Positions 1-8,595 are shown, counted from the first letter of the stretch. The stretch is 45,438 bases of DNA from Bacteroidota bacterium (GCA_018267315.1 JAFDYS010000059.1:1-45438), one strand, 5' to 3'. Numbers and translations are program-made. Notes: a model not told the origin generated them from the sequence alone.

Positions 1-1427
1 GGATGCCGCATCATGGATTCATTGCGCAGAATGATTCGGACGTTCTCTCCTTTTTTGATAAGAATCTTATCGGTATCGGAGAGCACGCGGTCGTTGATGC
101 TCCACTGATACCGGTTCATATTGCCGGTGAGATTAAATGCCAGTGTTTGAACCGGCGCCTGCGGCAGGGTCGTAACTACAGGCGAGCGAAGCATCGCATA
201 ATTCAATGTGACGATTTCTCCTGATTCAGATGATTCATGATGGTGGCTGTGATCGGTTTCATCCGGCTCCTTTTTTTGTTTCCTTTCACCCTCACCGGTG
301 ATTTCAGGATACATCACCACATTCATGTCCATGGTTTGATTGCTCATGTTCATTCCCATGTCATCCATCCTGCCATTGAATTTCATCATGCTGTTCATCA
401 TCTTCATTCCTTCGAAATATTTCAATTCCTCCAGGGTGGGAGCAGGCATTTCCATTCCGCTGCCAAGCCACACTGATGCATGTTTGGTGCGATCTTCCGA
501 AGTAGCACGCAGCTCATAGCTCATGTTTTCGGGAACAGTGACAATCACATCATACGTTTCCGCCACTCCGATGATCATCCGGTCGACAGAAACCGGAACC
601 ACATCGCTTCCGTCAGAAGCAATCACCTGCATTTTTCCTCCTGCAAACTGAACCCAGAAATAAGTGGATGAAGATCCGTTGATGATTCGTAACCGAATGG
701 AATCGCCGGCTTTCAGTTCAGGGAGTGATTGCTTTGATTTTCCGTTCGCAAAAAACTGATCGTAGTAAACATCCGAAACATCCATCGGAAGCATACGCAG
801 CCATTCATTTTTTGCCTTCGTTCCGAAGTTGCCGCTGATGGTCGCTTCACCCCAGTTTTGCGTAGCATGCTTTTTTATGGCAGACCAGTCATTGGCCATT
901 TTCAGGCTTCGGAGAATCTCCATTGGATTCTTGTTGGTCCAATCGCTTAGGAGCAGCGTGTACTGTGGCATGGTCGGTTCATTCTTCTTGTGAATGATTA
1001 ATGCTCCGTACAATCCTGATTGCTCCTGCAATTCAGTGTGGGCGTGATACCAGTAGGTGCCGTTCTGTATGATTGGTAACCGGTAACGGTAAGTTGTGTG
1101 TGCCCTTATCGGGGACGTAGTCAGATAAGGAACACCATCCTGATCATTCGGCAGTATGATTCCATGCCAGTGAATGGAAGTTTCGTAGTCCATTTGATTA
1201 TGGACGAAAACTTCGAGCGTATCACCTTCGGTAAATTCCAATGTCGGTCCCGGAATCTGCCCATTGACTGTAATTGCTTTTGCATTCTTGCCGGTGTAAT
1301 TAACAACGGTATCGTTCACGTATAAATCGTAACGAACCGTTCGCTGAGAGAATGCCTGAAGTGCTAACAAAAGCGAAAGCAGGAGGAAGGAGGTTCTTAG
1401 CATGATGCAGATGGATTTTAGATTCAT
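1..1427 (-). CDS. CopA-like multicopper oxidase, partial (3' end beyond window)
   Basis: Periplasmic multicopper oxidase of the copper-resistance CopA type, likely oxidising Cu(I) and/or sequestering copper. About 475 codons are present without interruption and the reading frame is still open at base 1. A signal peptide (residues 1-28, ending AFSQ) precedes the first cupredoxin domain, which has the copper ligands HWHG (86-89) and WYHAH (126-130). A Met/His-rich insert lies near residues 305-385, with several MxM pairs and an HSHHH run, as in CopA copper-loading segments. The last visible residues, MMRHP, sit just before the expected HLHG type 1/type 3 ligand motif, so the final copper ligands are outside the window. 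The start at 1427 is chosen because it gives a complete signal peptide; an in-frame ATG at 1403 is an alternative. It is the last visible gene of the copper operon, 38 bases after the DUF3347 gene. Confidence 0.93.
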   Translation of the reverse strand, partial: MNLKSICIMLRTSFLLLSLLLALQAFSQRTVRYDLYVNDTVVNYTGKNAKAITVNGQIPGPTLEFTEGDTLEVFVHNQMDYETSIHWHGIILPNDQDGVPYLTTSPIRAHTTYRYRLPIIQNGTYWYHAHTELQEQSGLYGALIIHKKNEPTMPQYTLLLSDWTNKNPMEILRSLKMANDWSAIKKHATQNWGEATISGNFGTKAKNEWLRMLPMDVSDVYYDQFFANGKSKQSLPELKAGDSIRLRIINGSSSTYFWVQFAGGKMQVIASDGSDVVPVSVDRMIIGVAETYDVIVTVPENMSYELRATSEDRTKHASVWLGSGMEMPAPTLEELKYFEGMKMMNSMMKFNGRMDDMGMNMSNQTMDMNVVMYPEITGEGERKQKKEPDETDHSHHHESSESGEIVTLNYAMLRSPVVTTLPQAPVQTLAFNLTGNMNRYQWSINDRVLSDTDKILIKKGENVRIILRNESMMRH

Positions 1428-1465
1428 AGAGACGGCATGTGCCCCACTCTCTGAATCTTCTCTTC

Positions 1466-1987
1466 CTATTGAGCTACCTTAATGGAATCCTTTACTGAAC
1501 CGCAGTTAAGCATTTTCTTGCCGAAATACGGATTCATGATTTCCGATTCTGCACTGAGCCAATAAGCTCCTTTGTTTCCGTTTGCCATCGGGCAAAACTC
1601 GTAGTAGAGCGTTACTGTGTTCATGTTGGCTGCCGTCAGCAATTTGTACATGTTCGATGAAAGAGAGACGAAATGCTCACGTTGGTGCGCAAGATCATCA
1701 GTTTCCTTTATGTGCTCAGCATGGTAACTCAGCTTCTGATAATACTGCATCCACGCTTTGTGTTGCTCAGCAGAAAGCTTTTCCATAGGTAGCTTTTCGA
1801 TGGCAGTGTAGAGGCCTTTTGCAGCGATTCTGGCGCTGTCGCCCTGGTCTTTTACCAGAGCATCTTTCAGTTCAAGATATTGCGTGATCACTGCGTTCAG
1901 TTGGTCTGATTGCGTTTGTGCTACGGCTGTTCGAAAGAATATGGTTATCACAACGGCGAATGCCGCAATTGCTTTATTGAGTTTCAT
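1466..1987 (-). CDS. DUF3347 domain protein, exported
   Basis: A 173-residue exported protein of the DUF3347 family, which is found in Bacteroidota alone or attached to CusB-like efflux adaptors; its exact function is not known. A signal peptide covers about residues 1-23. The rest is mostly helical, with several histidines (89, 92, 101, 105), followed by the family signature: CPM at 132-134, then NKGAYW, and NPYFGKKMLNCG at 152-163. The CPM and NCG cysteines plus Met and His are plausible metal ligands, which is an inference. It sits between the Cys-rich protein gene (104-base gap) and the CopA-like oxidase gene (38-base gap), both on the same strand, so a role in periplasmic copper handling is likely. 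Confidence 0.85.
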   Translation of the reverse strand: MKLNKAIAAFAVVITIFFRTAVAQTQSDQLNAVITQYLELKDALVKDQGDSARIAAKGLYTAIEKLPMEKLSAEQHKAWMQYYQKLSYHAEHIKETDDLAHQREHFVSLSSNMYKLLTAANMNTVTLYYEFCPMANGNKGAYWLSAESEIMNPYFGKKMLNCGSVKDSIKVAQ

Positions 1988-2091
1988 TTGATTCGTTTTT
2001 AAAAGTTAAGACAATACAAGCTGCTCATTCATGATGAACAAAGTTTCAATCGCTTTGCAATCAAATCGATCGCCAGCTAACTTGTCTTGAA

Positions 2092-2502
2092 TCAGATAAG
2101 AAAACTCCGGATGAAAATCCGGATGTCATCGGTAGGCGGTGGATGAAAGCCCGTTGCAATCGCACCGGATGCAAGCGTTATTTCAGGGGAGGGAAATCCA
2201 AAATGAGAACGCAGGGTGACGGAATCAGAATTTGGTTTTTGCACTACTGCTTTAGCATATCCGAAATACTGTCCGGTTGCCTTGAAGAAGTTAAGATGAT
2301 TCGATTGGCACTCCCTATCGGCGGGCCTGCCTGGTTTTTCATCTTTGCAGCATGATTTGTGAATGACTTTAACCTGGGTACTGCTGAAGGAGCTGCACTC
2401 ACTGGTTCCTACAGAGCACCACACGGTACAGGTATGAACAAAGATCATCACTGCAAGCAGCGCCAATGAAATGCCGGGGGATATTTTTGAAACCTTGTTC
2501 AT
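2092..2502 (-). CDS. Small Cys-rich exported or membrane-anchored protein of the copper operon
   Basis: I do not recognise a characterised family. The protein has 136 residues with an N-terminal hydrophobic segment (about 9-24) followed at once by Cys25, Cys29 and Cys36, then a Cys-Cys pair at 51-52, Cys65, and an HPPP motif at 120-123. The order H-x-C, C-C, P-P resembles small Bacteroidota membrane-associated proteins that often accompany metal efflux genes, but I cannot assign it firmly. The gene starts 23 bases after the HMA-MauE gene in the same direction. A metal-binding or envelope stress role is inferred from cysteine content and neighbours only. Confidence 0.7.
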   Translation of the reverse strand: MNKVSKISPGISLALLAVMIFVHTCTVWCSVGTSECSSFSSTQVKVIHKSCCKDEKPGRPADRECQSNHLNFFKATGQYFGYAKAVVQKPNSDSVTLRSHFGFPSPEITLASGAIATGFHPPPTDDIRIFIRSFLI

Positions 2503-2525
2503 TTCTTCAAATGCAGAAGCGTGAG

Positions 2526-3248
2526 TCAGATTACCAACATCAAAATCGCCATAGCAACCATCAATGAGTCTTCAGCCAGCGTAACGGTTCCTAAAGGTAG
2601 TTTAAAAATAGTGCCAAGGCAGGCGCACCGGATATCCTTTTTCTCTCTCAGACTTTTCATCACTCCCAAAGTGCTGAACGCCATAAGCCCGAGAATCAGC
2701 CAGTAAGCCGATTCCAGGTTAATTCCTGAAAGTAACCAAATGCCAAGCAGTAACTCGATGAAAGGGTATAGAAGTCCATAAGAGTACCACTTGCCTGCCA
2801 GTAAATCATAGCTTGAATAGCCGTCTGCAAATCCACGGAGGTCCAGCATTTTAAAAAAGGAGAATGTGATAAAGAAGCCACCCATGAAATAGTTCATCCA
2901 TGTTGCGGGGCTGAATGCTTCTGATTTGATGGCGGCAACCAGGCTGATTACGGAGATGTAGCCAAAAATCAGCAGCAAGGGCTTGTAGGTGAGAAACCAA
3001 TTCTTCGGTTCCTGACGGCTCATCTCTGATGCTTGATTCCCGGATTCTTTGATCACATATCTTTTATCCGGACTGATTGCCTGTTGCAATGCAGAGACCG
3101 GAATGTGGTTGCTCATTTCGATGACGGCGTGACCCGGATTTAGTGATACATCTACTGAAATAACTTCAGGGATTCTGAGCAAGTCACTTTTCACCTTCGC
3201 CTGGCAACCACCACAGGTCATTCCTTCAATTTGATATTCGTGTCTCAT
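2526..3248 (-). CDS. HMA domain fused to MauE/DoxX-like membrane domain
   Basis: A 240-residue fusion. Residues 1-65 form a heavy-metal-associated domain with the MTCGGC site (Cys12, Cys15), which binds Cu(I) or similar soft metals in this family. Residues 90-240 are a four-helix membrane domain resembling MauE (methylamine utilisation) and DoxX proteins, with a CxC-containing segment, RCACLG, near residue 207. In MauE relatives a cysteine motif at this place is linked to disulfide or thiol chemistry. The architecture suggests a membrane protein that receives copper through its soluble domain, or that maintains thiols of a periplasmic copper protein; both are inference. It lies 81 bases after the AraC-type gene, and that gap carries a tandem repeat and dyad that may be regulatory. 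Confidence 0.85.
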   Translation of the reverse strand: MRHEYQIEGMTCGGCQAKVKSDLLRIPEVISVDVSLNPGHAVIEMSNHIPVSALQQAISPDKRYVIKESGNQASEMSRQEPKNWFLTYKPLLLIFGYISVISLVAAIKSEAFSPATWMNYFMGGFFITFSFFKMLDLRGFADGYSSYDLLAGKWYSYGLLYPFIELLLGIWLLSGINLESAYWLILGLMAFSTLGVMKSLREKKDIRCACLGTIFKLPLGTVTLAEDSLMVAMAILMLVI

Positions 3249-3313
3249 GACTAAGAAATTTTAGCGAGACAAAACTCCGCAGACGACGCCGAACGTCCGT
3301 TACATAATTCTGG

Positions 3314-3334
3314 AAATGATTTACATCATTTACA
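3314..3334. promoter_or_regulatory. Tandem 9-bp repeat and overlapping dyad, possible regulator site
   Basis: Two adjacent 9-mers, TGATTTACA (3317-3325) and TCATTTACA (3326-3334), differ at one base. Overlapping them is a perfect dyad AAATGAT-TTAC-ATCATTT (3314-3331). The site covers the stop codon of the AraC-type gene and lies about 66-86 bases upstream of the HMA-MauE start. AraC-family proteins typically bind direct repeats, so an internal operator is possible; a chance AT-rich pattern is the alternative. Confidence 0.3.
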
Positions 3335-3890
3335 GGTTGTCAATTGGAATACGGTGTTTCTGCCGCAGGTTTCTGAATTGTGAAGGAGTGGAGCCGGTCA
3401 CTTTTTTAAATTGGCTGGAGAGGTGCGCCACACTGCTGTATCCCATTCGGTCGGCAATTTCACTGACGCTGAGTTCATCGTAGAGAAGCAATTCCTTCAC
3501 CTTCTCTGTTTTCTGAAGGATGATATATTTCTCAATGGTAATTCCTTCGACGGATGAAAATAAATTGCTGAGATAAGAATAATCGTGATGAAGTTTTTGG
3601 GCAAGGAAATCAGAATAGTTGGTGTTCAGGCCTTCATTTGAATGATGAATTGACTGAATGATGAGACTTTTTATTTGTTCGATCAACCGGCTCTTCTTGT
3701 CATCAATGAGTTCGAAGCCGAGCGGCTGAAGATTTTCATTAACCTGCTTTTTCTTTTCATCGGTAAGGTCCTCAATTATAACTGCCTCACCTAATTCCAC
3801 ACTTGTTGGATGGAGTCCCGATGTTTTCAGCACATCTTCAACCACCATCTTACAACGATTGCAGACCATGTTTTTTATGTAGAGTTTCAT
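3330..3890 (-). CDS. AraC-family regulator with N-terminal HMA-like metal-binding domain
   Basis: A 186-residue transcription factor. Residues 1-65 look like a divergent heavy-metal-associated fold with CxxC (Cys10-Asn-Arg-Cys13) in the first loop. Residues 85-180 form the double helix-turn-helix DNA-binding domain of AraC/XylS proteins, with the second HTH including EIADRMGYSS and HLSSQFKKVTG followed by SPSQF-like TPSQFR. Such short HMA-AraC proteins occur in many Bacteroidota but have little experimental work that I know of. The obvious model is that Cu(I) or another thiophilic metal bound by the CxxC site changes DNA binding and controls this operon. It is second in the operon, 29 bases after the CueO-like oxidase gene. 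Confidence 0.88.
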   Translation of the reverse strand: MKLYIKNMVCNRCKMVVEDVLKTSGLHPTSVELGEAVIIEDLTDEKKKQVNENLQPLGFELIDDKKSRLIEQIKSLIIQSIHHSNEGLNTNYSDFLAQKLHHDYSYLSNLFSSVEGITIEKYIILQKTEKVKELLLYDELSVSEIADRMGYSSVAHLSSQFKKVTGSTPSQFRNLRQKHRIPIDNL

Positions 3891-3919
3891 CAGGAGGTTG
3901 AGAAGAGAAACAAGTTTAC

Positions 3920-5401
3920 TCAGGTAATTTCATATTGCAGCATCATCCCATCATCTTCGTGCTCAAGGTTGTGGCAGTGAAATACGAAGGAACCGGTGTT
4001 GGCACCAAACGGGATGATCACTCTTACTTTCTCGTATGGCATCACAAGCACTGTGTCTTTCCAGCCGGTTTCATGCGGCTGTACGGCATTGCGTCCGCCG
4101 GTTCTGTCGAGTACCTGAAATTGCACCCCGTGCAAATGCATCGGATGGGGTTCAGTGCCCTGACCATTGTCGAACGTCCATACTTCAATGGTATTCTTCG
4201 CAACCGTTTCGTCAATGCGGCTCTCATCGTAACTCAGATCATTGATGGTATGAGAGCCGTGCATGTGCCCGCCACTCATATTCATACCCTGATTCGAGAT
4301 ATCGAAGTTTCGTGATGCGACTGATTGAGATTCCGGGAGAAGAGTAATGAGCGATAGTGCGGATGGAAGCTGAAATGAATCACTTTCGATTTTGTTTACC
4401 ACGAATTTCATGATGCGGAATTCCTGGAGCCCCTGAGCTGTACCCGCATCAAATGTTTTGCTGAGGAGGAAAATTTCATCATTCAGATTTTGCCCGCTGA
4501 AATCAACGATGAGATCAAGTCGCTCGCCGGGCCCGAGCAGTATCGAGTTGACGGTCTGAGGAGTAGAGAGCAATCCTCCGTCGCTTCCGATCACTGCGAA
4601 CGATTTACCGTTGCTGAGAGCCAAATGATAGATCCTTGCGTTGCTTCCGTTCAACACACGAATACGATATTGCACAGTGCTCACTTCATGATATGGTGCA
4701 TAAATGCCGTTCACAAAAACGGATTCACCCATGAAGCCCGTCATCACATCGTTCATGGTGGGAGAGTAGCTGATTTCGTTTCCCGAAATTCTTTTGTCCT
4801 GAATCACGAGAAAGATTTCGCGATCACCGCCCGGCAGATTCAAAGCGTTCTCCTCATCATCTGTCACCACGATTAGTCCGGCAAGTCCTTTCATCACCTG
4901 CCGCGCGGTGTCTCCATGCGGGTGCGGATGGTACCAGCACAGTGTGGCGCGCTCATTCACGGTGTAGGAATAGAGGAAGAAACTGCCCGATTGAATAAGC
5001 TGATGCGGTTGCCCGTCCATCATTGAAGGAACTGACAAACCATGCCAGTGCACATTGGAAACATCACTCAACTGATTCTGTACGTTGATGGAAACCGGTT
5101 GCCCTTTTGTGAACTGAAAGGTGGGCCCCAGAATACTTCCCGCCTCATATCCATAAACAGAAAGGGAATTGTTCTTGAAGTTTCCACCGGCGGTAAGTTG
5201 CGGCGTGAGTGCGAAATTTGATTGCATCACTTTCGGAAATGCAAGCGGAGTATTGAACGATCCTTCCGTAACGGGAATGTAATCGCCCGCCGAAGTGATG
5301 TTTTCATCTTTCGAGCAGCTACTGAGTAATCCCGAGTAACCTCCGATCAATGTGTAAGCTGCACCGGCTGCACTCAGTTTAATGAATTGATTCCTTTTCA
5401 T
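3920..5401 (-). CDS. CueO/SufI-like multicopper oxidase, probable lipoprotein
   Basis: A complete 493-residue multicopper oxidase with three cupredoxin domains. Copper ligands are clear: HWHG (118-121), HPHPH (158-162), HPMHLH (419-424) and HCHNLEH (475-481), with Met486 in the position of the axial type 1 ligand. A short Met/His-rich loop (MNMSGGHMHGSH) lies near residue 375, as in cuprous oxidases. The N-terminus has a hydrophobic segment and a lipobox-like LSSC ending at Cys29, so it may be a lipoprotein; no twin-arginine pair is present although many relatives use the Tat path. It is the first gene of the leftward copper operon, with a TAnnTTTG box 33 bases upstream. The likely role is oxidation of Cu(I) to the less toxic Cu(II). 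Confidence 0.94.
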   Translation of the reverse strand: MKRNQFIKLSAAGAAYTLIGGYSGLLSSCSKDENITSAGDYIPVTEGSFNTPLAFPKVMQSNFALTPQLTAGGNFKNNSLSVYGYEAGSILGPTFQFTKGQPVSINVQNQLSDVSNVHWHGLSVPSMMDGQPHQLIQSGSFFLYSYTVNERATLCWYHPHPHGDTARQVMKGLAGLIVVTDDEENALNLPGGDREIFLVIQDKRISGNEISYSPTMNDVMTGFMGESVFVNGIYAPYHEVSTVQYRIRVLNGSNARIYHLALSNGKSFAVIGSDGGLLSTPQTVNSILLGPGERLDLIVDFSGQNLNDEIFLLSKTFDAGTAQGLQEFRIMKFVVNKIESDSFQLPSALSLITLLPESQSVASRNFDISNQGMNMSGGHMHGSHTINDLSYDESRIDETVAKNTIEVWTFDNGQGTEPHPMHLHGVQFQVLDRTGGRNAVQPHETGWKDTVLVMPYEKVRVIIPFGANTGSFVFHCHNLEHEDDGMMLQYEIT

Positions 5402-5433
5402 ATCAAATCTGAATCAGGTGAAGGAGGGAGCTT

Positions 5434-5441
5434 CAAAAATA
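5434..5441 (-). promoter_or_regulatory. Candidate -7 promoter box for the copper operon
   Basis: On the minus strand this reads TATTTTTG, an exact match to the Bacteroidota sigma-A -7 consensus TAnnTTTG. It is about 32 bases before the ATG of the first operon gene. I see no convincing -33 TTG at the usual spacing, so the call rests on one box and its position. Confidence 0.4.
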
Positions 5442-5530
5442 AGTTGGCAATCGGATAGGGAAAAATAGTCTTCACGGATGTTCGGTATAAGAAATGAAAT
5501 AGTAACTTTCCTGAACCAAATCAACGCGGA

Positions 5531-7351
5531 ATGAGAACACTGCTTACGATCTTTCTCCTCCTTTTCTCTGTGAATATGTTTGCTGCCACCGGTGGCCCCG
5601 ATGACTTCGGTTATGAATGGAAGGACAGCGATGAACCTGACGGCCCAGATTACAATTGGATCGATATTACTCAGTACTTCAATTCCACGGAAGTGAAGCT
5701 GCTCGGCGATGACAACTCCCGCGGGCCGTTTGCAATGAACTTCAACTTCCATTTTTACTGGTATGATGTGAATCAGTTCTGGGTGGGTTCCAATGGCTAC
5801 ATCATGTTTGAAGACGGACAGATTGCATCGCCGTTTCCATTACTTCCCAATGTACTGCTCCCGAATAATGTTTTGGGTGCCTGCATGAATGATCTCACTT
5901 TTCTGGGAGATGATAATCCGGCGGAATGCTGGTACTGGGTCAGTACCAATCTCGATACACTTATTGTAAGCTGGATCAACGTGCCCTTCTTTGATACCAA
6001 CGGAAATGGTTACAGCGGTTCCAACACGTTTCAGATCATCGTAAGTGCAGTAGACAGTTCCATCACGTATCAATACAAAGCCGTTGATCCTTTCTCTCCG
6101 TATTCAGGCAGCAGCAGCGTGGGCATGGAAAATTATTCGGGACTTGACGGACTGCATTGGCCCAATGGCAATTCCTTCCAGACGCCGAATGACCTGTTCG
6201 CCATCAAGTTTTATTATCCCAATCCGCCTTCGCAGGATGTGGTGACGGATGCTTCGATGATTTACAACGACAATCCCGGCACGGGCGCGATCTTCATTCC
6301 GACCAATGCAGATCCGTTTAATCTCACGGCCATGGTGCGGAATTACAGCACACACTCGGTGAATCCGTTCAATGTGCAATGCAAAGTATTCAGCCCGAGC
6401 GGGCAACTGATCATTGACAACGGCGCCTACACCGACACACTCGAGTCGACCGAATCGCAGTTGCTGACATTCCCCTCCACGCTTGCGGCCAGTACAGAAG
6501 GATCATACCGTTTCATCACCAACACGCAGTTGAGCGGCGACCAGGCGACAGGCAATAACGACATGCAAATGGAGATTGTAGCCGTTGACACTACTCAAAC
6601 TGATATTTGGCTGGGGTATGATAACGGTGTTACTTCCAATTACACCAGCATCAACTGGATTGGCGGGCAGGGCGGCATTGGGAGTTACTTCATTCCACCG
6701 TTTTATCCCTGCGCCATCACACAGCTCCACTATTTCCTTTCCTCAGCAGGTCCTTTTTCCGGTCGTGTGTTTGATGATGATGGGGTTTCAGGTTTGCCAT
6801 ACACCGTGCTCGATTCTGTTTACGTGGGCAGCCCCTTATCCGGTGTGTGGAACACGATTACTTTAACGGATCCTGTGATTATTGAAGACGGCGGATTTTA
6901 TGTTTCGTGGGATATGAAGTCCACGAGTGTGAGTCTGGCCTGCCTGCTCACCCTGCCGCTGTCAAACCGCTGCTTTGAAATCTTTGATAACATCTGGGGC
7001 ATTTTCCGTTTCCGAGAAACAGAAGACCCCATGATTGCCGTTTCTATAGAGAAGTACAGCATCCCGACAGGCATCCAACAGGATCAGGATGCTTCTTCAT
7101 CGCTCCATGTTTTTCCGAATCCGGCAAGTGATGTAGTGAGTCTTCTTTACACATTAGATGAGAGAAATGAAAGCAGCAGCATCCGCATCACCGATTTGCA
7201 GGGCAGGATGGTGAAGCAGTATGATTTAGGTACGAAAGCCGGAACGCACCAGGTCAGTTTTGATGTATCGGCGCTTCCTGTTGGATGTTACTTCGCAACC
7301 CTCATCAGCGGCGATGCGCGCACCACTCAGAAACTGGTGGTGGGAAAATAA
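5531..7351 (+). CDS. T9SS-sorted secreted protein, unknown function
   Basis: A 606-residue exported protein. A signal peptide (about 1-19, ending MFAA) leads into a region with the DDFGYEWKDS motif and a GSNGYIMFEDG segment near residue 85, common in Bacteroidota surface proteins with a C-terminal sorting domain. The middle contains beta-sandwich-like repeats of the CARDB/adhesion kind (residues about 230-350). The last 85 residues are a type A T9SS sorting domain: VFPNPASD, then ITDLQGR, and LPVGCYFATL before a basic end. The protein is therefore exported by the Sec system and moved across the outer membrane by T9SS. No enzymatic motif was recognised. It is divergent from the copper operon, with 129 bases between the starts. 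Confidence 0.88.
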   Translation: MRTLLTIFLLLFSVNMFAATGGPDDFGYEWKDSDEPDGPDYNWIDITQYFNSTEVKLLGDDNSRGPFAMNFNFHFYWYDVNQFWVGSNGYIMFEDGQIASPFPLLPNVLLPNNVLGACMNDLTFLGDDNPAECWYWVSTNLDTLIVSWINVPFFDTNGNGYSGSNTFQIIVSAVDSSITYQYKAVDPFSPYSGSSSVGMENYSGLDGLHWPNGNSFQTPNDLFAIKFYYPNPPSQDVVTDASMIYNDNPGTGAIFIPTNADPFNLTAMVRNYSTHSVNPFNVQCKVFSPSGQLIIDNGAYTDTLESTESQLLTFPSTLAASTEGSYRFITNTQLSGDQATGNNDMQMEIVAVDTTQTDIWLGYDNGVTSNYTSINWIGGQGGIGSYFIPPFYPCAITQLHYFLSSAGPFSGRVFDDDGVSGLPYTVLDSVYVGSPLSGVWNTITLTDPVIIEDGGFYVSWDMKSTSVSLACLLTLPLSNRCFEIFDNIWGIFRFRETEDPMIAVSIEKYSIPTGIQQDQDASSSLHVFPNPASDVVSLLYTLDERNESSSIRITDLQGRMVKQYDLGTKAGTHQVSFDVSALPVGCYFATLISGDARTTQKLVVGK

Positions 7352-7493
7352 CTTCAGCACCTCGCAATTAGAAGACTTTCATCGGGCAACGGGAATGACT
7401 TTGCTGTTGCAGTATGGAAGTTTGCGATGTTAGACGGGTTGGCGTCGCATCACCTAAATACAAAAATCCAACATCCAAACCCCTAAACTCAAT

Positions 7494-7501
7494 TATTTTT
7501 G
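7494..7501 (+). promoter_or_regulatory. Candidate -7 promoter box directly before prfB
   Basis: TATTTTTG matches TAnnTTTG exactly and ends only 7 bases before the prfB ATG at 7509. If used as a -7 element the transcript would begin at or within a few bases of the start codon, giving a leaderless or nearly leaderless mRNA. No clear -33 element is visible. Confidence 0.4.
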
Positions 7502-7508
7502 CGCGCTT

Positions 7509-8595
7509 ATGACCAGCGATCAACTTAAAGATATAAAGAGCCGTACTGAGGCCCTGAGGAGGTTTCTTTGACGTCGATTCCCGGATAGAAAAGATCAGGG
7601 AAGAGGAAAACCTTTCCACCGCTTCTGATTTCTGGAATGATCCTAAGAAAGCAGAAGCCATCATGAAACAGATCAAATCCAACAAGCAATGGGTGGATTT
7701 GTACGACTCAACCCGTTCCCTGGTGGATGAGACGGAAGTGCTGTATGAATTTTTTCAGCAGGGCGAGGGCAATGAAGCCGAGATCGAATCACATTATGAG
7801 CAGGCACTGAAAGCGGTGGATGAACTGGAGTTTCGTTCTACGTTCACCTCACCTGAAGATTCACTCGGCGCGATTCTCGAAATCAATGCCGGCGCGGGCG
7901 GCACAGAGAGCTGCGACTGGGCAGCCATGCTTATGCGCATGTACATCATGTATGCGCAGAAGAGCGGCTACAAGGTGCATGAGTTGGATGTCAACTATGG
8001 CGATGTGGCCGGCATCAAATCCTGTTCGCTCGAAATTGACGGCGACTTTGCCTATGGGTATCTCAAGAGTGAAAGCGGTGTACATCGCCTCGTTCGCATT
8101 TCACCGTTTGACTCCAATGCAAGAAGACACACCTCGTTTGCTTCAGTATTCGTGTACCCGCTGGTGGATGACACGATCAACATTGAGATCAAAGATGCCG
8201 ACGTGAAAATGGAAACGGCTCGCAGCGGCGGAGCCGGCGGACAGAACGTGAACAAGGTGGAAACGAAAGTGATTCTCACTCACATTCCCACGGGGCTCGT
8301 GGTGATGTGCCAGACAGAACGCACACAGCTCGGCAACCGTGAGAAAGCGATGAAGATGCTGAAGAGCAAGCTGTACGAGATTGAGATTGAAAAACAGAAT
8401 GCCGAGCGTGACAAATTGGAAGCTGGCAAACGAAAAATTGAGTGGGGCTCACAAATCCGCAACTACGTACTGCATCCATACAAACTCGTGAAGGATGTGC
8501 GCACCGGTTTTGAAACAAGTAATCCGCAGGCCGTTCTCGACGGTAATCTGGATGATTTCATCAAGGCGTTTTTGATGGCGGAGAAGAATAATTGA
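7509..8595 (+). CDS. prfB: Peptide chain release factor 2, with +1 programmed frameshift
   Basis: RF2 recognises UAA and UGA stop codons and triggers peptide release. The 5' part opens at ATG 7509 and runs 20 codons to an in-frame UGA at 7569-7571. Translation continues after a +1 shift at CTT-T-GAC to give a 361-residue product, close to the usual 365. The site is canonical: an internal Shine-Dalgarno AGGAGG at 7557-7562, one codon spacing, the slippery CUU at 7566, then UGA C. The larger second part carries the SPF codon-recognition motif (RISPFDSN) and the GGQ peptidyl-transferase motif ([12 protein letters not shown]). RF2 thus regulates its own synthesis: low RF2 slows UGA recognition and favours shifting. 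Annotating only the second frame would lose the N-terminus. Confidence 0.97.
7557..7572 (+). promoter_or_regulatory. prfB programmed +1 frameshift signal
   Basis: AGGAGG (7557-7562), TTT, slippery CTT (7566-7568), TGA (7569-7571) and a following C give the known RF2 recoding element. The Shine-Dalgarno-like hexamer is at the short spacing needed to promote a forward slip. The frame before the stop and the frame after the slip join into a continuous RF2 sequence ([13 protein letters not shown]). Confidence 0.96.

Noticed and set aside
2008..2088. Imperfect inverted repeat (AAGACAA/TTGTCTT) between the Cys-rich and DUF3347 genes
   Set aside because: The arms are 50 bases apart with only partial pairing and no T tract; a terminator or operator cannot be supported.
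3935..4876. Long plus-strand frames opposite the CueO-like oxidase
   Set aside because: They are antisense shadows of a gene with complete copper ligand motifs; they have no motifs of their own.
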